Assembly (NCBI GenBank): GCA_965248715.1
Contig: CBDFKB010000006.1
Location: 186,001 to 250,000 of the forward strand
Origin: CBDFKB01 sp965248715
Lineage (GTDB): Bacteria > Pseudomonadota > Alphaproteobacteria > Rhizobiales > Rhizobiaceae
Reading direction: 5' to 3'
Length of the DNA: 64,000 nucleotides
Notes under the pieces: model-generated
Database searches by the model: none
The model's input: only the letters and a program-made list of their open reading frames with translations
Told to the model about the DNA's origin: nothing
Shown: positions 33,760-43,039 of the stretch, piece after piece
How positions within the stretch are numbered: the stretch's first letter is position 1
Layout: every line of letters begins with the position of its first letter
Program-made: the position numbers and the translations under genes

Positions 33760-35084
33760 GCTTCCTGCGCAATTCCGGTTTTTTACCGCGCATCCGCCCA
33801 TTGTCGCGTAAACGGCCGAGCATTGTCACCGTGCTCGACATCGGCACTTCGAAACTGTGTTGCCTGATCGCCCGACTAACGCCGCGCCACGAAAGCGATA
33901 TTTTGCCGGGCCGCACCCATGAAATCGAAGTGCTCGGCATCGGCCATCAGCGCTCGCGCGGCATCAAATGCGGCAAGGTCGATGATGTGGCAGCGGCCGA
34001 ACAAGCGATCAGGCGTTGCGTCGATGCGGCTGAGAAAATGGCCGATGTGACGGTCGATTCGCTAATTGTCAACGTTTCGTCCGGGCGCATCGCCAGCGAG
34101 GCGTTTACCGCCAACGTGTCGCTTGGCGGCAATGAGGTCGAGGCTGCCGATATCGTGCGGGTGTTGAACGCCGGCGCCGAAGCGACGCTGACCTCGGAAC
34201 GCACGGTTATCCATTCGATCCCGATCGGATACTCGTTGGACGGCGATGCCGGCATCCGCGATCCGCGGGCCATGTTTGGCGATAGCCTTGGCGTCAATAT
34301 GCATGTGGTCTCCAGCGAGCATGGACCGCTGCGCAATCTCGAACTAGCGGTCAATAAGGGCCATTTATCGGTCGAGGGCATGGTCGCAACCCCTTATGCC
34401 AGTGGATTGGCAGCATTGGTCGAAGACGAGGCGGAGATGGGCTGCGCCTGCATAGATATGGGCGGCGGCACCACCACGATTTCGATCTTCATCGAAGGCA
34501 GGTTCGTCTACACCGATGCCCTCACGCTCGGTGGTATCCATGTCACCAACGATATCGCGCGCGGGCTTTCGACCCGTATCGACGACGCAGAAAAGCTCAA
34601 GGTGCGCCATGGTTCGGCGTTGGCTGGAACCGCCGATGACCACGACATTATCATGGTGCCGCCGATCGGCGAGGACGAGCGCGACCTGCCCTATCAGGTT
34701 TCCAAGGCGCAATTGACCCGCATCATCCGGCCACGGATCGAGGAAACCCTGGAAATGCTGCGCGACCGGTTAAACCGGTCGGGTTTTGCCGGTGCGGTCG
34801 GTAAGCGTTTGGTTTTGACCGGCGGCGGCGCTCAGATGACCGGGGTCGCCGAGGTGGCGCGGCGGATATTGGCGCGCAATGTACGGATCGGCCGGCCAAT
34901 GGGCGCGCGCGGTCTGCCGGAGGCGCGCAAGGGCCCGGCGTTTTCGACCGCAGTCGGTTTGTTGATCTATCCGCAGCATGCGGAAATCGAGAGTTTCGCA
35001 ACCCATCGTCCAACCGTGCTTAGCCGAAGCAGCGCCGGTGGCGCATTCGGCCGGGTCGGGCGTTGGTTGAAGGAAAGTTTTTAG
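33756..35084 (+). CDS. ftsA: Cell division protein FtsA
   Basis: 442 aa from a GTG overlapping ftsQ (GTGA). It is an actin-like ATPase that tethers FtsZ filaments to the membrane. The phosphate-1 motif VLDIGTSKLCCLIARL is near residue 25, the unique 1C domain follows, the phosphate-2 motif CIDMGGGTTTISIF lies near 230, and the adenosine motif LVLTGGGAQMTGVAEVA near 350. The C-terminal GRVGRWLKESF is the amphipathic membrane-targeting helix. Confidence 0.95.
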   Translation: MSFLRNSGFLPRIRPLSRKRPSIVTVLDIGTSKLCCLIARLTPRHESDILPGRTHEIEVLGIGHQRSRGIKCGKVDDVAAAEQAIRRCVDAAEKMADVTVDSLIVNVSSGRIASEAFTANVSLGGNEVEAADIVRVLNAGAEATLTSERTVIHSIPIGYSLDGDAGIRDPRAMFGDSLGVNMHVVSSEHGPLRNLELAVNKGHLSVEGMVATPYASGLAALVEDEAEMGCACIDMGGGTTTISIFIEGRFVYTDALTLGGIHVTNDIARGLSTRIDDAEKLKVRHGSALAGTADDHDIIMVPPIGEDERDLPYQVSKAQLTRIIRPRIEETLEMLRDRLNRSGFAGAVGKRLVLTGGGAQMTGVAEVARRILARNVRIGRPMGARGLPEARKGPAFSTAVGLLIYPQHAEIESFATHRPTVLSRSSAGGAFGRVGRWLKESF

Positions 35085-35159
35085 CAATTCCGGCGCTATC
35101 GCGCTGGATCAAGGGCACTCGGAGTGAGGCTGAATGCCCGCAATACGGAGAAATCTAGG

Positions 35160-36947
35160 ATGACGATCAATCTTCAAAAACCCGATATTACTGAACTGAA
35201 ACCGAAGATCACTGTATTTGGGGTCGGCGGCGGCGGCGGTAATGCGGTCAACAATATGATTACCGGCGGTTTGGAGGGCGTGGAGTTCGTGGTCGCCAAT
35301 ACCGATGCCCAGGCGCTGACCATGTCGCAGGCTGAAAAGGTCGTGCAAATGGGGGTGGCGGTTACCGAGGGGCTCGGCGCCGGTTCGCAACCCGAGGTTG
35401 GACGCTCGGCGGCGGAGGAATGCATCGACGAAATCCGTGATTTCCTCAACGGCACTCACATGGCGTTCGTAACTGCGGGCATGGGCGGAGGCACTGGCAC
35501 CGGCGCAGCGCCAGTGGTTGCCAGAGCGGCGCGTGAACTCGGCATCCTCACCGTCGGCGTTGTCACAAAACCGTTCGATTTCGAAGGCAAACGGCGTATG
35601 GCGACGGCTGAAACCGGTATCACTGAACTTGGCCAGAACGTGGACACGTTGATTGTGATCCCGAACCAGAACCTATTCCGCATCGCCAATGACAAGACCA
35701 CGTTTGCCGATGCGTTCAGTATGGCCGATCAGGTGCTATATTCCGGTGTTGCATGCATCACCGACCTGATGGTCAAGGAAGGGCTGATCAATCTCGATTT
35801 CGCCGATGTGCGCTCGGTGATGCGGGAAATGGGCCGGGCCATGATGGGCACCGGCGAAGCGACCGGCGAAGGCCGGGCGATGCAGGCGGCAGAAGCAGCG
35901 ATTTCCAACCCGCTGCTGGACGAAACCACGATGCGTGGCGCGCAAGGTTTGCTGATTTCGATCACCGGCGGCTGCGACCTGACCTTGTTTGAGGTCGATG
36001 AGGCGGCGACCCGTATTCGCGAAGAGGTCGATGCCGACGCCAACATTATTCTCGGTGCCACGTTTGATGAAGGCCTGGAAGGAGTAATTAGGGTCTCGGT
36101 GGTGGCGACCGGGCTGGAAAACGGTGCTGGCGTAGCAACCCAATCTGGACATTCTGCCAGCGTTCTAACCGGGCGCCAACTAGGAGATGGGTTGGCGATA
36201 ACTCCCGGCCGACCGGGAAGACAGATACCTCTGGCTGCTACCAACCAACAACGCCCAACTGCCGACGCGACCAAGGTTGCGCAAGAACACAAAGGCGCCG
36301 AAATAGCACACTCGCTTGAAATTTCCGTGGCTGATAGTGGCCCTGTGCTTGGATCCCAGGGCATCGAATTGCAGCGTTTTAAACCGGAACAGGAAATGTT
36401 TGATGATGCCGCACTCGAAGACGAGTTCCGCGCGGCGTTAGAAGAAGAGCTTATGCCCCCGGGCAGTCCTTATATCCCGCCCAAGCCAACGATGCCGCAT
36501 GGGGCGGTCCGCAACACCCTTATACCAGCGGTCGAGGAATTTCCGCCAACGGTCATGGCTGAACTCACACGCAGGACCAACAGTGCTGCAACCGAGGAAG
36601 AAACTGGCGGGGCCAAAGGCTTGCTGCGACGGCTGAAATCAGGCTTTGGCGGCCGCGAGGAAAGTTTTGCCGGCCTGGATATGGCCAACGCGGCGGCAAT
36701 GGCGCCCCAGGAACCGGTTCCAGACCTTGGCGATCCGGTGGTGCCGCCGATGGCGGCACCACCACAACGCTTGGAGCAGGTAATGCCGGAAACAGCGCAG
36801 ATCGCGCCGGCGCGTGAAGACAACAATCCCTACGCGCCAAAAAGGACCGGTCTCGACCTGCATGGCCGAATCGCGACGACGGAAAAATCGGCCAATGAAG
36901 AAGATCAACTTGATATCCCGGCGTTTTTGCGCAGACAGGCGACATGA
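35160..36947 (+). CDS. ftsZ: Cell division protein FtsZ
   Basis: 595 aa from the ATG at 35160, after GGAG; the frame is open from 35124 but that start is not preceded by a site. The tubulin-like GTPase core (about residues 1-330) has VGGGGGNAVNNMI, the signature GMGGGTGTGAAP (near 108) and the T7 loop LINLDFADVRSVM. A long Pro/Ala/Glu-rich linker of about 250 residues follows, then the C-terminal peptide LDIPAFLRRQ that binds FtsA. The long linker is typical of alphaproteobacteria. It is followed by a 269-base gap before lpxC in which I see no gene. Confidence 0.96.
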   Translation: MTINLQKPDITELKPKITVFGVGGGGGNAVNNMITGGLEGVEFVVANTDAQALTMSQAEKVVQMGVAVTEGLGAGSQPEVGRSAAEECIDEIRDFLNGTHMAFVTAGMGGGTGTGAAPVVARAARELGILTVGVVTKPFDFEGKRRMATAETGITELGQNVDTLIVIPNQNLFRIANDKTTFADAFSMADQVLYSGVACITDLMVKEGLINLDFADVRSVMREMGRAMMGTGEATGEGRAMQAAEAAISNPLLDETTMRGAQGLLISITGGCDLTLFEVDEAATRIREEVDADANIILGATFDEGLEGVIRVSVVATGLENGAGVATQSGHSASVLTGRQLGDGLAITPGRPGRQIPLAATNQQRPTADATKVAQEHKGAEIAHSLEISVADSGPVLGSQGIELQRFKPEQEMFDDAALEDEFRAALEEELMPPGSPYIPPKPTMPHGAVRNTLIPAVEEFPPTVMAELTRRTNSAATEEETGGAKGLLRRLKSGFGGREESFAGLDMANAAAMAPQEPVPDLGDPVVPPMAAPPQRLEQVMPETAQIAPAREDNNPYAPKRTGLDLHGRIATTEKSANEEDQLDIPAFLRRQAT

Positions 36948-37216
36948 ATCGCACCAAACGGTGGAAACATTTCGCTTTTACCGCCTTGACGCGATTGCGA
37001 GGATTAATCGTTAAGGCTATGGAATGTAGCCAGAAAACCATTGCCACACCATATCTGCGTCCGTAACATTGGGTAAGAAAGCGTGATTTGGCCCAGGGTT
37101 GTACTGCCGGTATGGTCGCGCCAACGACAAGCCGAAAAATCGGCAGGCATATTCGGGGCAGGGATTGGACATAATTGTGAGCCAGCTGCCGAGTAGCGAG
37201 TAAGACAGGTGGCTCA

Positions 37217-38173
37217 ATGGGGATTGACGTGCTGGAATACCAGACGACTCTCGGTGACAAAGTTGAAGTAAAAGGGGTTGGCGTTCACTTCGGCAAATCC
37301 GCTTCAATGACACTCCTTCCGGCAGATTCTGGAACCGGAATCGTATTTAACCGAACAGATATCTACACAGCGACTTCCGGAGATATTCCGGCGGTGGTGG
37401 ATTCGGTCGGCTCTACTGATCTGTGCACGGTTCTCGGTGATCCTTCTTCGGTATTCGTCAGCACGGTCGAACATTTGATGGCGGCTTTGCGCGCACTTAA
37501 TGTTGACAATGTGATTGTCGAACTGGACGGACCGGAAGTGCCGGTAATGGACGGCAGTTCGGAAACCTTCGTAGATTGCATCAAGCAAGCCGGGATCAAG
37601 ACATTGTCTTCCCGGCGTTGTTATATCCGGGTCAAGAAACCGATCCGCGTCGATATGGGCGCTTCTTGGGGCGAATTTGTACCTTACGAAGGAACTCGGT
37701 TCGAGATCGAAATCGACTTTGACAATGATTTGATCGGCCGCCAGGCATTTAATTCCGATTTGACCCCCGACATTTTTTGCAAGGAATTGTCGCGCGCGCG
37801 CACCTTCGGCTTCATGAAGGATGTAGAGCGCCTTTGGGCCGCCGGCTACGCGCTTGGCTCATCGCTGGAAAATTCGGTAGTAATCGGCGACGACAATACG
37901 GTGATCAATCCGGAAGGGCTTAGATTTAGCGACGAATTCGTTCGCCACAAAGCGCTCGACGCGGTGGGCGATTTGGCGCTGGCTGGGGTGCCAATCCTCG
38001 GCTGTTACCGCTCTTACCGCGGCGGCCATAAACTTAACGCATTGGTATTGCGGGCACTTTTGGGCGAGAAAGACGCGTTCGAATTTGTCGAAACCCGTGG
38101 CCGGGTTCGTTCCGTTGGACATGCCGAGTTGGTGGCAATTAGCGCGCCGGCCTATGCGGCGATGAAATCCTGA
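37217..38173 (+). CDS. lpxC: UDP-3-O-acyl-N-acetylglucosamine deacetylase
   Basis: 318 aa, the committed zinc enzyme of lipid A synthesis. Zinc ligands are His in STVEHLMAAL (near 81) and His/Asp in VRHKALDAVGDLAL (near 240); the catalytic His is in YRGGHKLNALVLRAL (near 267) and the Glu base lies in the EVPVMDGSS region. GVGVHFG at the N-terminus and RTFGFMKDVE in the middle are also conserved. Its presence means an outer membrane with lipid A. The position after ftsZ is as in many proteobacteria. Confidence 0.95.
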   Translation: MGIDVLEYQTTLGDKVEVKGVGVHFGKSASMTLLPADSGTGIVFNRTDIYTATSGDIPAVVDSVGSTDLCTVLGDPSSVFVSTVEHLMAALRALNVDNVIVELDGPEVPVMDGSSETFVDCIKQAGIKTLSSRRCYIRVKKPIRVDMGASWGEFVPYEGTRFEIEIDFDNDLIGRQAFNSDLTPDIFCKELSRARTFGFMKDVERLWAAGYALGSSLENSVVIGDDNTVINPEGLRFSDEFVRHKALDAVGDLALAGVPILGCYRSYRGGHKLNALVLRALLGEKDAFEFVETRGRVRSVGHAELVAISAPAYAAMKS

Positions 38174-38257
38174 TCGGGTTGGCCGCGCGAATATTTACCC
38201 TGAACTAGATTGTATCGGATTCTGCCTTGAAATAGTGCGGTTTTGCATGCAATCGGT

Positions 38258-38286
38258 TTGGCGTTGGGGCGATTTTGCGCTAGATT
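38258..38286 (+). promoter_or_regulatory. Possible promoter upstream of bamD
   Basis: TTGGCG (38258-38263) and TAGATT (38281-38286) are separated by exactly 17 bases. The predicted start is about 135 bases before the bamD ATG, in the 255-base lpxC-bamD gap. No other signal was recognised there. Confidence 0.4.
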
Positions 38287-38428
38287 GCAAGGGGTGAAAG
38301 CCGCGCGGTAGTGCGGCTGAGTGAAAATCAACAAGCTGGCGGCATCGTAAAGCGAATGCGGCCGGCGTTTTGTGCTGAATGAACTGGACCGCCAGAATGT
38401 TGTTGGTGTCTGGCCGGGGAAGTTGAAA

Positions 38429-39292
38429 ATGGCGGGTAACGAAGCTGGATCATTTGCTGCGCGGCTACGGCTGGCCGCGATTGCCGGGGTATTGGCGGTC
38501 TCGGTTTGTGCGTGCAGTTCGGACGAGGAATTCAGTTCGCACGATTTCGTCGACAATGTTGAACCAGCCGACGTGCTTTACAACCAGGCCCTTGCCAATA
38601 TGGACGCCAAGGACCTGAAAGAAGCACGGGTCAAGTTCCAGGAAATTGATCGCCAGCATCCCTATTCGGAATATTCGCGCAAATCTTTGCTGATGGTCGC
38701 CTTTACCAGTTATCGGATGGGCGACTATGGGGAAGCGACGAACGCCGGCAACCGCTATGTGCAGTTATATCCGGGCAGCGATGATGCGGCCTATGCGCAA
38801 TATCTGGTCGGCATGTCTCATTTCCGCAGAATTTCCGATGTGACCCGCGATCAGGGAAGCGCCCGCAAAGCGATGCGTTCATTTACCAAACTGATCGCCA
38901 ACTATCCTGAAAGCGAATATGTGGCTGACGCCAGTACGAAAATTCGTGGTGCACGCGACCAGCTTTCCGGTAAGGAAATGTTGGTCGGTCGTTATTATCA
39001 GGAGCGCCGGGAATTCCTGGCCGCGATCAACCGGTTTCGCTTGGTGGTGGAGAGCTATTCCAATACCAGGCATGTGGAAGAGGCGCTGGCTAGGCTGACC
39101 GAATCCTATTACGCGCTCGGTCTAGTGGGCGAGGCCCAGGCCGCCGCCGCGGTGCTCGGGCACAACTTCCCCGACAGTCAATGGTACAAAGAAACCTATG
39201 AATTGCTGGCCAACAACGGCATCCGCCCAGAGCAGCAGCCCAATAGTTGGTTTAGCCGTTTGACCTTTGGCTCGACCAGCCAGCCATCCTAA
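38429..39292 (+). CDS. bamD: Outer-membrane assembly lipoprotein BamD
   Basis: 287 aa from the ATG at 38429, preceded by GGGGAAG; a GTG at 38372 would place extra residues before the signal peptide. The signal peptide ends in the lipobox VCAC, then about five TPR-like repeats follow (ADVLYNQALANMDAKDLKEARVKF, SRKSLLMVAFTSYRMGDY, AAYAQYLVGMSHF, and so on), as in BamD/ComL/YfiO. It is an essential partner of BamA in inserting beta-barrel proteins. The 3' end lies a few bases before palindromic array 2. Confidence 0.93.
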   Translation: MAGNEAGSFAARLRLAAIAGVLAVSVCACSSDEEFSSHDFVDNVEPADVLYNQALANMDAKDLKEARVKFQEIDRQHPYSEYSRKSLLMVAFTSYRMGDYGEATNAGNRYVQLYPGSDDAAYAQYLVGMSHFRRISDVTRDQGSARKAMRSFTKLIANYPESEYVADASTKIRGARDQLSGKEMLVGRYYQERREFLAAINRFRLVVESYSNTRHVEEALARLTESYYALGLVGEAQAAAAVLGHNFPDSQWYKETYELLANNGIRPEQQPNSWFSRLTFGSTSQPS

Positions 39293-39296
39293 ATTA

Positions 39297-40034
39297 GAGC
39301 GTGTCACCCAAAAGTGGGTACCGGTTTTGGGAAAAATGACACGCATAAACAAAGAGCGTATTCCCGAAAAGTGTGTAGCGGTTTTCGGACAAGAATACGC
39401 GACAAAACAAACAGATAGCGCGACGAAGCTATTCCAAAGCTTCGTGACAAGCGCTAGAGCGTATTCCCGAAAAGTGTGTAGCGGTTTTCGGACAAGAATA
39501 CGCGACAAAACAAACAGATAGCGCGACGAAGCTATTCCTACGCTTCGTGACAAGCGCTAGAGTGTGTCACCCAAAAGTGGGTACCGGTTTTGGGAAAATG
39601 ACACGCTTAGACAAAGAGTGTGTCACCCAAAAGTGGGTACCGGTTTTGGGAAAATGACACGCTTAGACAAAGAGCGTATTCCCGAAAAGTGTGTAGCGGT
39701 TTTCGGACAAGAATACGCGACAAAACAAACAGATAGCGCGACGAAGCTATTCCTACGCTTCGTGACAAGCGCTAGAGTGTGTCACCCAAAAGTGGGTACC
39801 GGTTTTGGGAAAATGACACGCTTAGACAAAGAGCGTGTCACCCAAAAGTGGGTACCGGTTTTGGGAAAATGACACGCTTAGACAAAGAGATAGCGCGACG
39901 AAGCTATTCCAACGCTTCGTGACAAGCGCTAAGCGTATTCCCGAAAAGTGCGTAGCGGTTTTCGGACAAGAATACGCGACAAAACAAACAGATAGCGCGA
40001 CGAAGCTATTCCAACGCTTCGTGAAAAGCGCTAG
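39297..40034. repeat. Palindromic mosaic array 2 (five B, four A, five C units)
   Basis: Unit order is B A C A C B B A C B B C A C. B units lie near 39299, 39561, 39618, 39777 and 39833; A near 39356, 39459, 39674 and 39932; C near 39417, 39519, 39735, 39890 and 39993. Copies are nearly identical, with constant linkers (GACAAAACAAACAGAT between A and C, and a TTAGACAAAGAG-like linker after B). The array occupies most of the 1106-base gap between bamD and recN. The remaining 40035-40398 shows no gene or clear promoter. Confidence 0.92.
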
Positions 40035-40398
40035 TGGTCGGCCAGACCAAGGCGAAGTTCCCGCCTTGCCAGCAGACGCGGAAAATCGATCAAGCGTTAC
40101 CGTATGGTCAACAAGCTCCAGGGTCTGTAGACAATTATGGCTGCAGTGCCGGTTTGATTAAATTGGTGCAGTTTCATGGTGCGAGAAGGAAGGACATGTT
40201 GGGCATATTCGACGACGAGCGGCGTGAAACTGGGCCAAGGGGGTCAAATCCATTCGGGACGCGGCAGATTTTGCGCCTGAACCGGTTGAAATCCCCTGAT
40301 AGTGCGGGGCACCACGGCGGGTCATTGGCCTGTCCAGACACAAAATCCGGCACGCGCCGTGACCGAAACCAGATTGTCAACGGATCCTAGTTGCCGGC

Positions 40399-42069
40399 AT
40401 GCTCAGAACGCTCTCGATCCGAAACATCGTTTTGATCGACACGCTCGAGCTTGAGTTCGGGCCAGCCATGACCGTGTTAACTGGCGAGACCGGGGCAGGC
40501 AAATCCATCCTTTTGGACGCATTGTCGTTGGCGCTGGGTGCGCGTGGCGATGGTGGTTTGGTGCGTACCGGCGCCGACCAGGGCCAGATTATCGCGGTAT
40601 TCGAACCCCAAGATGGTCACCCGGCATACGAAGTGATGCGAGCACGAAACCTGGAAACGTCCGGCGATTTGGTGCTGCGCCGGGTGCAATCGCGGGATGG
40701 GCGAACCCGCGCATTTATCAATGATCAACCGGTTTCGGCCGGGCTGTTGCGCGAAATTGGTGCCACGTTGGTGGAAATTCACGGCCAGCACGATGATCGC
40801 GCTTTGCTCGACCAGGACGCGCATCGTGTGCTGCTCGACGCGTTCGGTGGCCTGGAAGCCGAAGCGGGGATGGTCCGTGGTGCGTGTACCACACTTAAGC
40901 AGGCGCAGGCCGAGCTTGAGCGGCTTAACGTCGAGGCGCGAAGCAGCGCAAAGGAGGCCGATTATTTGCGCGCTAGTGTCGAGGAATTAACCATTCTCGC
41001 GCCGGAACCTGGTGAAGAGGATGGGCTGGCGGCTAAGCGCCAAACCATGATGCATGCGGAAAAAATCGCCGGCGAGGTGCGTGATGCCTATGAAGAGATT
41101 GCCGGCGCCGGCTCGCCGGTGCCTGCAATCGCGTCAGTGGTGCGCAGGCTTGAACGCAAAATCGAGCAAGCGCCGGGTCTGCTCGAAGACACGGTTAAGA
41201 AGCTCGATGCAGCATTGGCCGGGCTACATGGCGCTCAAGATGCGCTGGAAGTAGCGATGCGGATTTGCGACCACGATCCGCAGGAGTTGGAGCGCACCGA
41301 GGAACGGCTGTTTGCTTTGCGCGCCGCCTCGCGCAAATTTTCGGTCCCGGTTGAGGGGTTGGCTGATTTGGCTGTGCGCATGGCAGATCAGTTGACTGCA
41401 ATCGATCATGGTGGAGCCCTAATCGCGCAATTGACGCAACAGGTCGAGGGTTACAAAAAAGAGTATTTGCGGTTGGCGGCGATCTTGTCCGAACGGCGGG
41501 CCGAAACCGCTCGGCAATTGGAAACATCGGTGATGGCGGAACTGCCGTCACTCAAACTGGAACGGGCGATTTTCACGGTTGCGATGGAAACCGATCCTGC
41601 CAGGGTGGGCGAGAGCGGCCAGGATCAGGTAACGTTTTTCGTGATGGCCAATCCCGGCACCAGGGCGGGACCGATTGCAAAAATTGCCTCGGGCGGCGAA
41701 CTGGCGCGCATCTTACTGGCGCTCAAGGTGGCTTTGGCCGACCGTGGATCGGCGCCAACCCTGGTGTTTGACGAAATCGATACCGGCGTTGGTGGCGCGG
41801 TCGCCGATGCGATTGGGGTGCGGCTATCACGTTTGGCGCGAAACGTACAAGTGCTCTCGGTCACCCATGCGCCCCAGGTGGCAGCCCGTGCCGACGACCA
41901 TTTGGTTATCGCCAAAGAAGTCTACGGTGCTGGCGAAACCGTTACCCTGGTTGAGCCGGTTTCCGGCAGCCGGCGTAAGGAAGAAATTGCTCGCATGCTG
42001 GCCGGCGCCACAGTAACCGAAGAGGCGCGGGCGGCGGCGGAAAAGCTCATTGCCCAATCGGCGGCCTGA
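40399..42069 (+). CDS. recN: DNA repair protein RecN
   Basis: 556 aa SMC-like ATPase in double-strand break repair. Motifs: MLRTLSIRNIVLIDTLELEF at the N-terminus, Walker A GETGAGKSILLDAL (about 29-36), the EIHGQHDDRALL motif (near 130), a central coiled-coil region (AELERLNVEARSSAKEA, near 175), the ABC signature ASGGELARILLALK (near 432), Walker B LVFDEIDTGVGGAVADAIG and the switch SVTHAPQVAARADDH. Length is normal. It follows bamD, as in many alphaproteobacteria, but the repeat array has been placed between the two. Confidence 0.95.
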   Translation: MLRTLSIRNIVLIDTLELEFGPAMTVLTGETGAGKSILLDALSLALGARGDGGLVRTGADQGQIIAVFEPQDGHPAYEVMRARNLETSGDLVLRRVQSRDGRTRAFINDQPVSAGLLREIGATLVEIHGQHDDRALLDQDAHRVLLDAFGGLEAEAGMVRGACTTLKQAQAELERLNVEARSSAKEADYLRASVEELTILAPEPGEEDGLAAKRQTMMHAEKIAGEVRDAYEEIAGAGSPVPAIASVVRRLERKIEQAPGLLEDTVKKLDAALAGLHGAQDALEVAMRICDHDPQELERTEERLFALRAASRKFSVPVEGLADLAVRMADQLTAIDHGGALIAQLTQQVEGYKKEYLRLAAILSERRAETARQLETSVMAELPSLKLERAIFTVAMETDPARVGESGQDQVTFFVMANPGTRAGPIAKIASGGELARILLALKVALADRGSAPTLVFDEIDTGVGGAVADAIGVRLSRLARNVQVLSVTHAPQVAARADDHLVIAKEVYGAGETVTLVEPVSGSRRKEEIARMLAGATVTEEARAAAEKLIAQSAA

Positions 42070-42159
42070 TTGGCACGCTCAAATATGGTGAGCCACACTT
42101 GATTTATTACTTGCCGACAGCAAGGTAATGCAACTGGAATGGTCATTCGGGGTTTTGCA

Positions 42160-42795
42160 ATGGAGAACATGGGGCGCAAATTACCGGCAATTTTCCTATT
42201 GCTCGTGGCCGGGCTTGTCATGGTGGCATCGACGCCATCGGCAAATGCCAAGGTGACGTTGCGCGAATCGGTTCGCCACTACGCTATATCTGGCAAGTCG
42301 GCCAAAGCGCTGGCGCAATCCTTTGATAAGAGTGGAACCAAGGCCACCCGGATTGAATCCGCGATCGGCGCCACCCGGATATCGTTCGCGATCAAGGACG
42401 TGGTCGGCGGAGTTCAGGGAAACCGGTGCATGATTAGCGACGTGCATGTATCGCTTGAACTGCAATATATCCTTCCCAAATGGCGCCAGGAAAAACGCGC
42501 TGGGCAGGATGCGCAACGTGCCTGGCGCAAATTATACAAGGCGATCGTCAGCCATGAAAAAATCCATGGTGGAATTGCCAAGGCCACCGCTAAATCCATT
42601 GAGCGCTCCTTGTTGCGCACTTCTGGGCGTGCCGCCGACGAATGCGAGGACATGATTGCCCGTGCCAAACGGCGGCTAACCCGCATTGAACGCCGCGACG
42701 AACGCCGGCATGGGAATCTGGATCGACGCGAAAACCGGTCGGTCGGCAAGTTTTTACGCATGGAGCGCGATCTTTACCGGGCGCTCGCCAACTAA
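42160..42795 (+). CDS. DUF922 secreted Zn-dependent protease-like protein
   Basis: 211 aa from the ATG at 42160; ATGs at 42139 and 42169 are alternatives. A signal peptide (KLPAIFLLLVAGLVMVASTPSANA) precedes the DUF922 domain. The metal-binding HExxH motif is seen in VSHEKIHGG (near 132), and two Cys (NRCMISD and ADECEDM) could form a disulfide. The C-terminal 50 residues are very Arg/Lys-rich. DUF922 proteins are predicted periplasmic zinc proteases with unknown targets. The downstream interval holds the MITE at 42840. Confidence 0.75.
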   Translation: MENMGRKLPAIFLLLVAGLVMVASTPSANAKVTLRESVRHYAISGKSAKALAQSFDKSGTKATRIESAIGATRISFAIKDVVGGVQGNRCMISDVHVSLELQYILPKWRQEKRAGQDAQRAWRKLYKAIVSHEKIHGGIAKATAKSIERSLLRTSGRAADECEDMIARAKRRLTRIERRDERRHGNLDRRENRSVGKFLRMERDLYRALAN

Positions 42796-42830
42796 TACCA
42801 ACGGTGGTAAATATAGATCCATTTGGCCGG
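42793..42830. repeat. Solo terminal-repeat-like sequence, variant 2
   Basis: TAATACCAACGGTGGTAAAT, then a CCATTTGGCC tail, resembles a diverged MITE left end and shares the ACGGTGG core with 6438-6463 and 17199-17225. It lies ten bases before the second MITE. Confidence 0.4.
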
Positions 42831-42839
42831 AAAAGCCTT

Positions 42840-43004
42840 TAATACCAAGGGAATTTACTATTGGCCTATTTGATGGAGGCAAACCGGTTCATCCGGCTAG
42901 GGCGTGTCACCCAAAAGTGGGTACCGGTTTTGGGTGACACGCCCTAGTCAGCGAACAAAACCGTGGCGGTCAAATGAGTCAATAGTAAATTCCCTTGGTA
43001 TAAT
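42840..43004. mobile_element. Short MITE-like element containing a nested palindrome
   Basis: The left end TAATACCAAGGGAATTTACT and right end (reverse complement ATTATACCAAGGGAATTTAC) are inverted copies. Both ends match the longer element at 6612-6918, including GCAAACCGGTTCATCCGG on the left and CTAGTCAGC on the right. In place of that element's interior sits a single B-type palindrome (42897-42946). It has no coding capacity. It lies 35 bases before the ligA start. Confidence 0.75.
42897..42946. repeat. B-type palindrome nested in the MITE
   Basis: CTAGGGCGTGTCACCCAAAA and its reverse complement flank a GTGGGTACCG loop, making an about 20-bp perfect stem. It is the most symmetrical B unit in the window and stands alone, without A or C neighbours. 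Confidence 0.85.
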
Positions 43005-43039
43005 TCCGTTTTCAAGCATTTCTCCTGGAGCCAAACGCC

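Noticed and set aside
39564..39872. Open frames across the repeat arrays encoding repeated peptides such as PKSGYRFWENDTL
   Set aside because: They are translations of the palindromic units, occur in several frames and both strands, and have no start signals.
39297..40034. CRISPR-like appearance of regularly spaced repeats
   Set aside because: The units are palindromes of three kinds, and the sequences between them are constant linkers rather than unique spacers. No cas gene is nearby.
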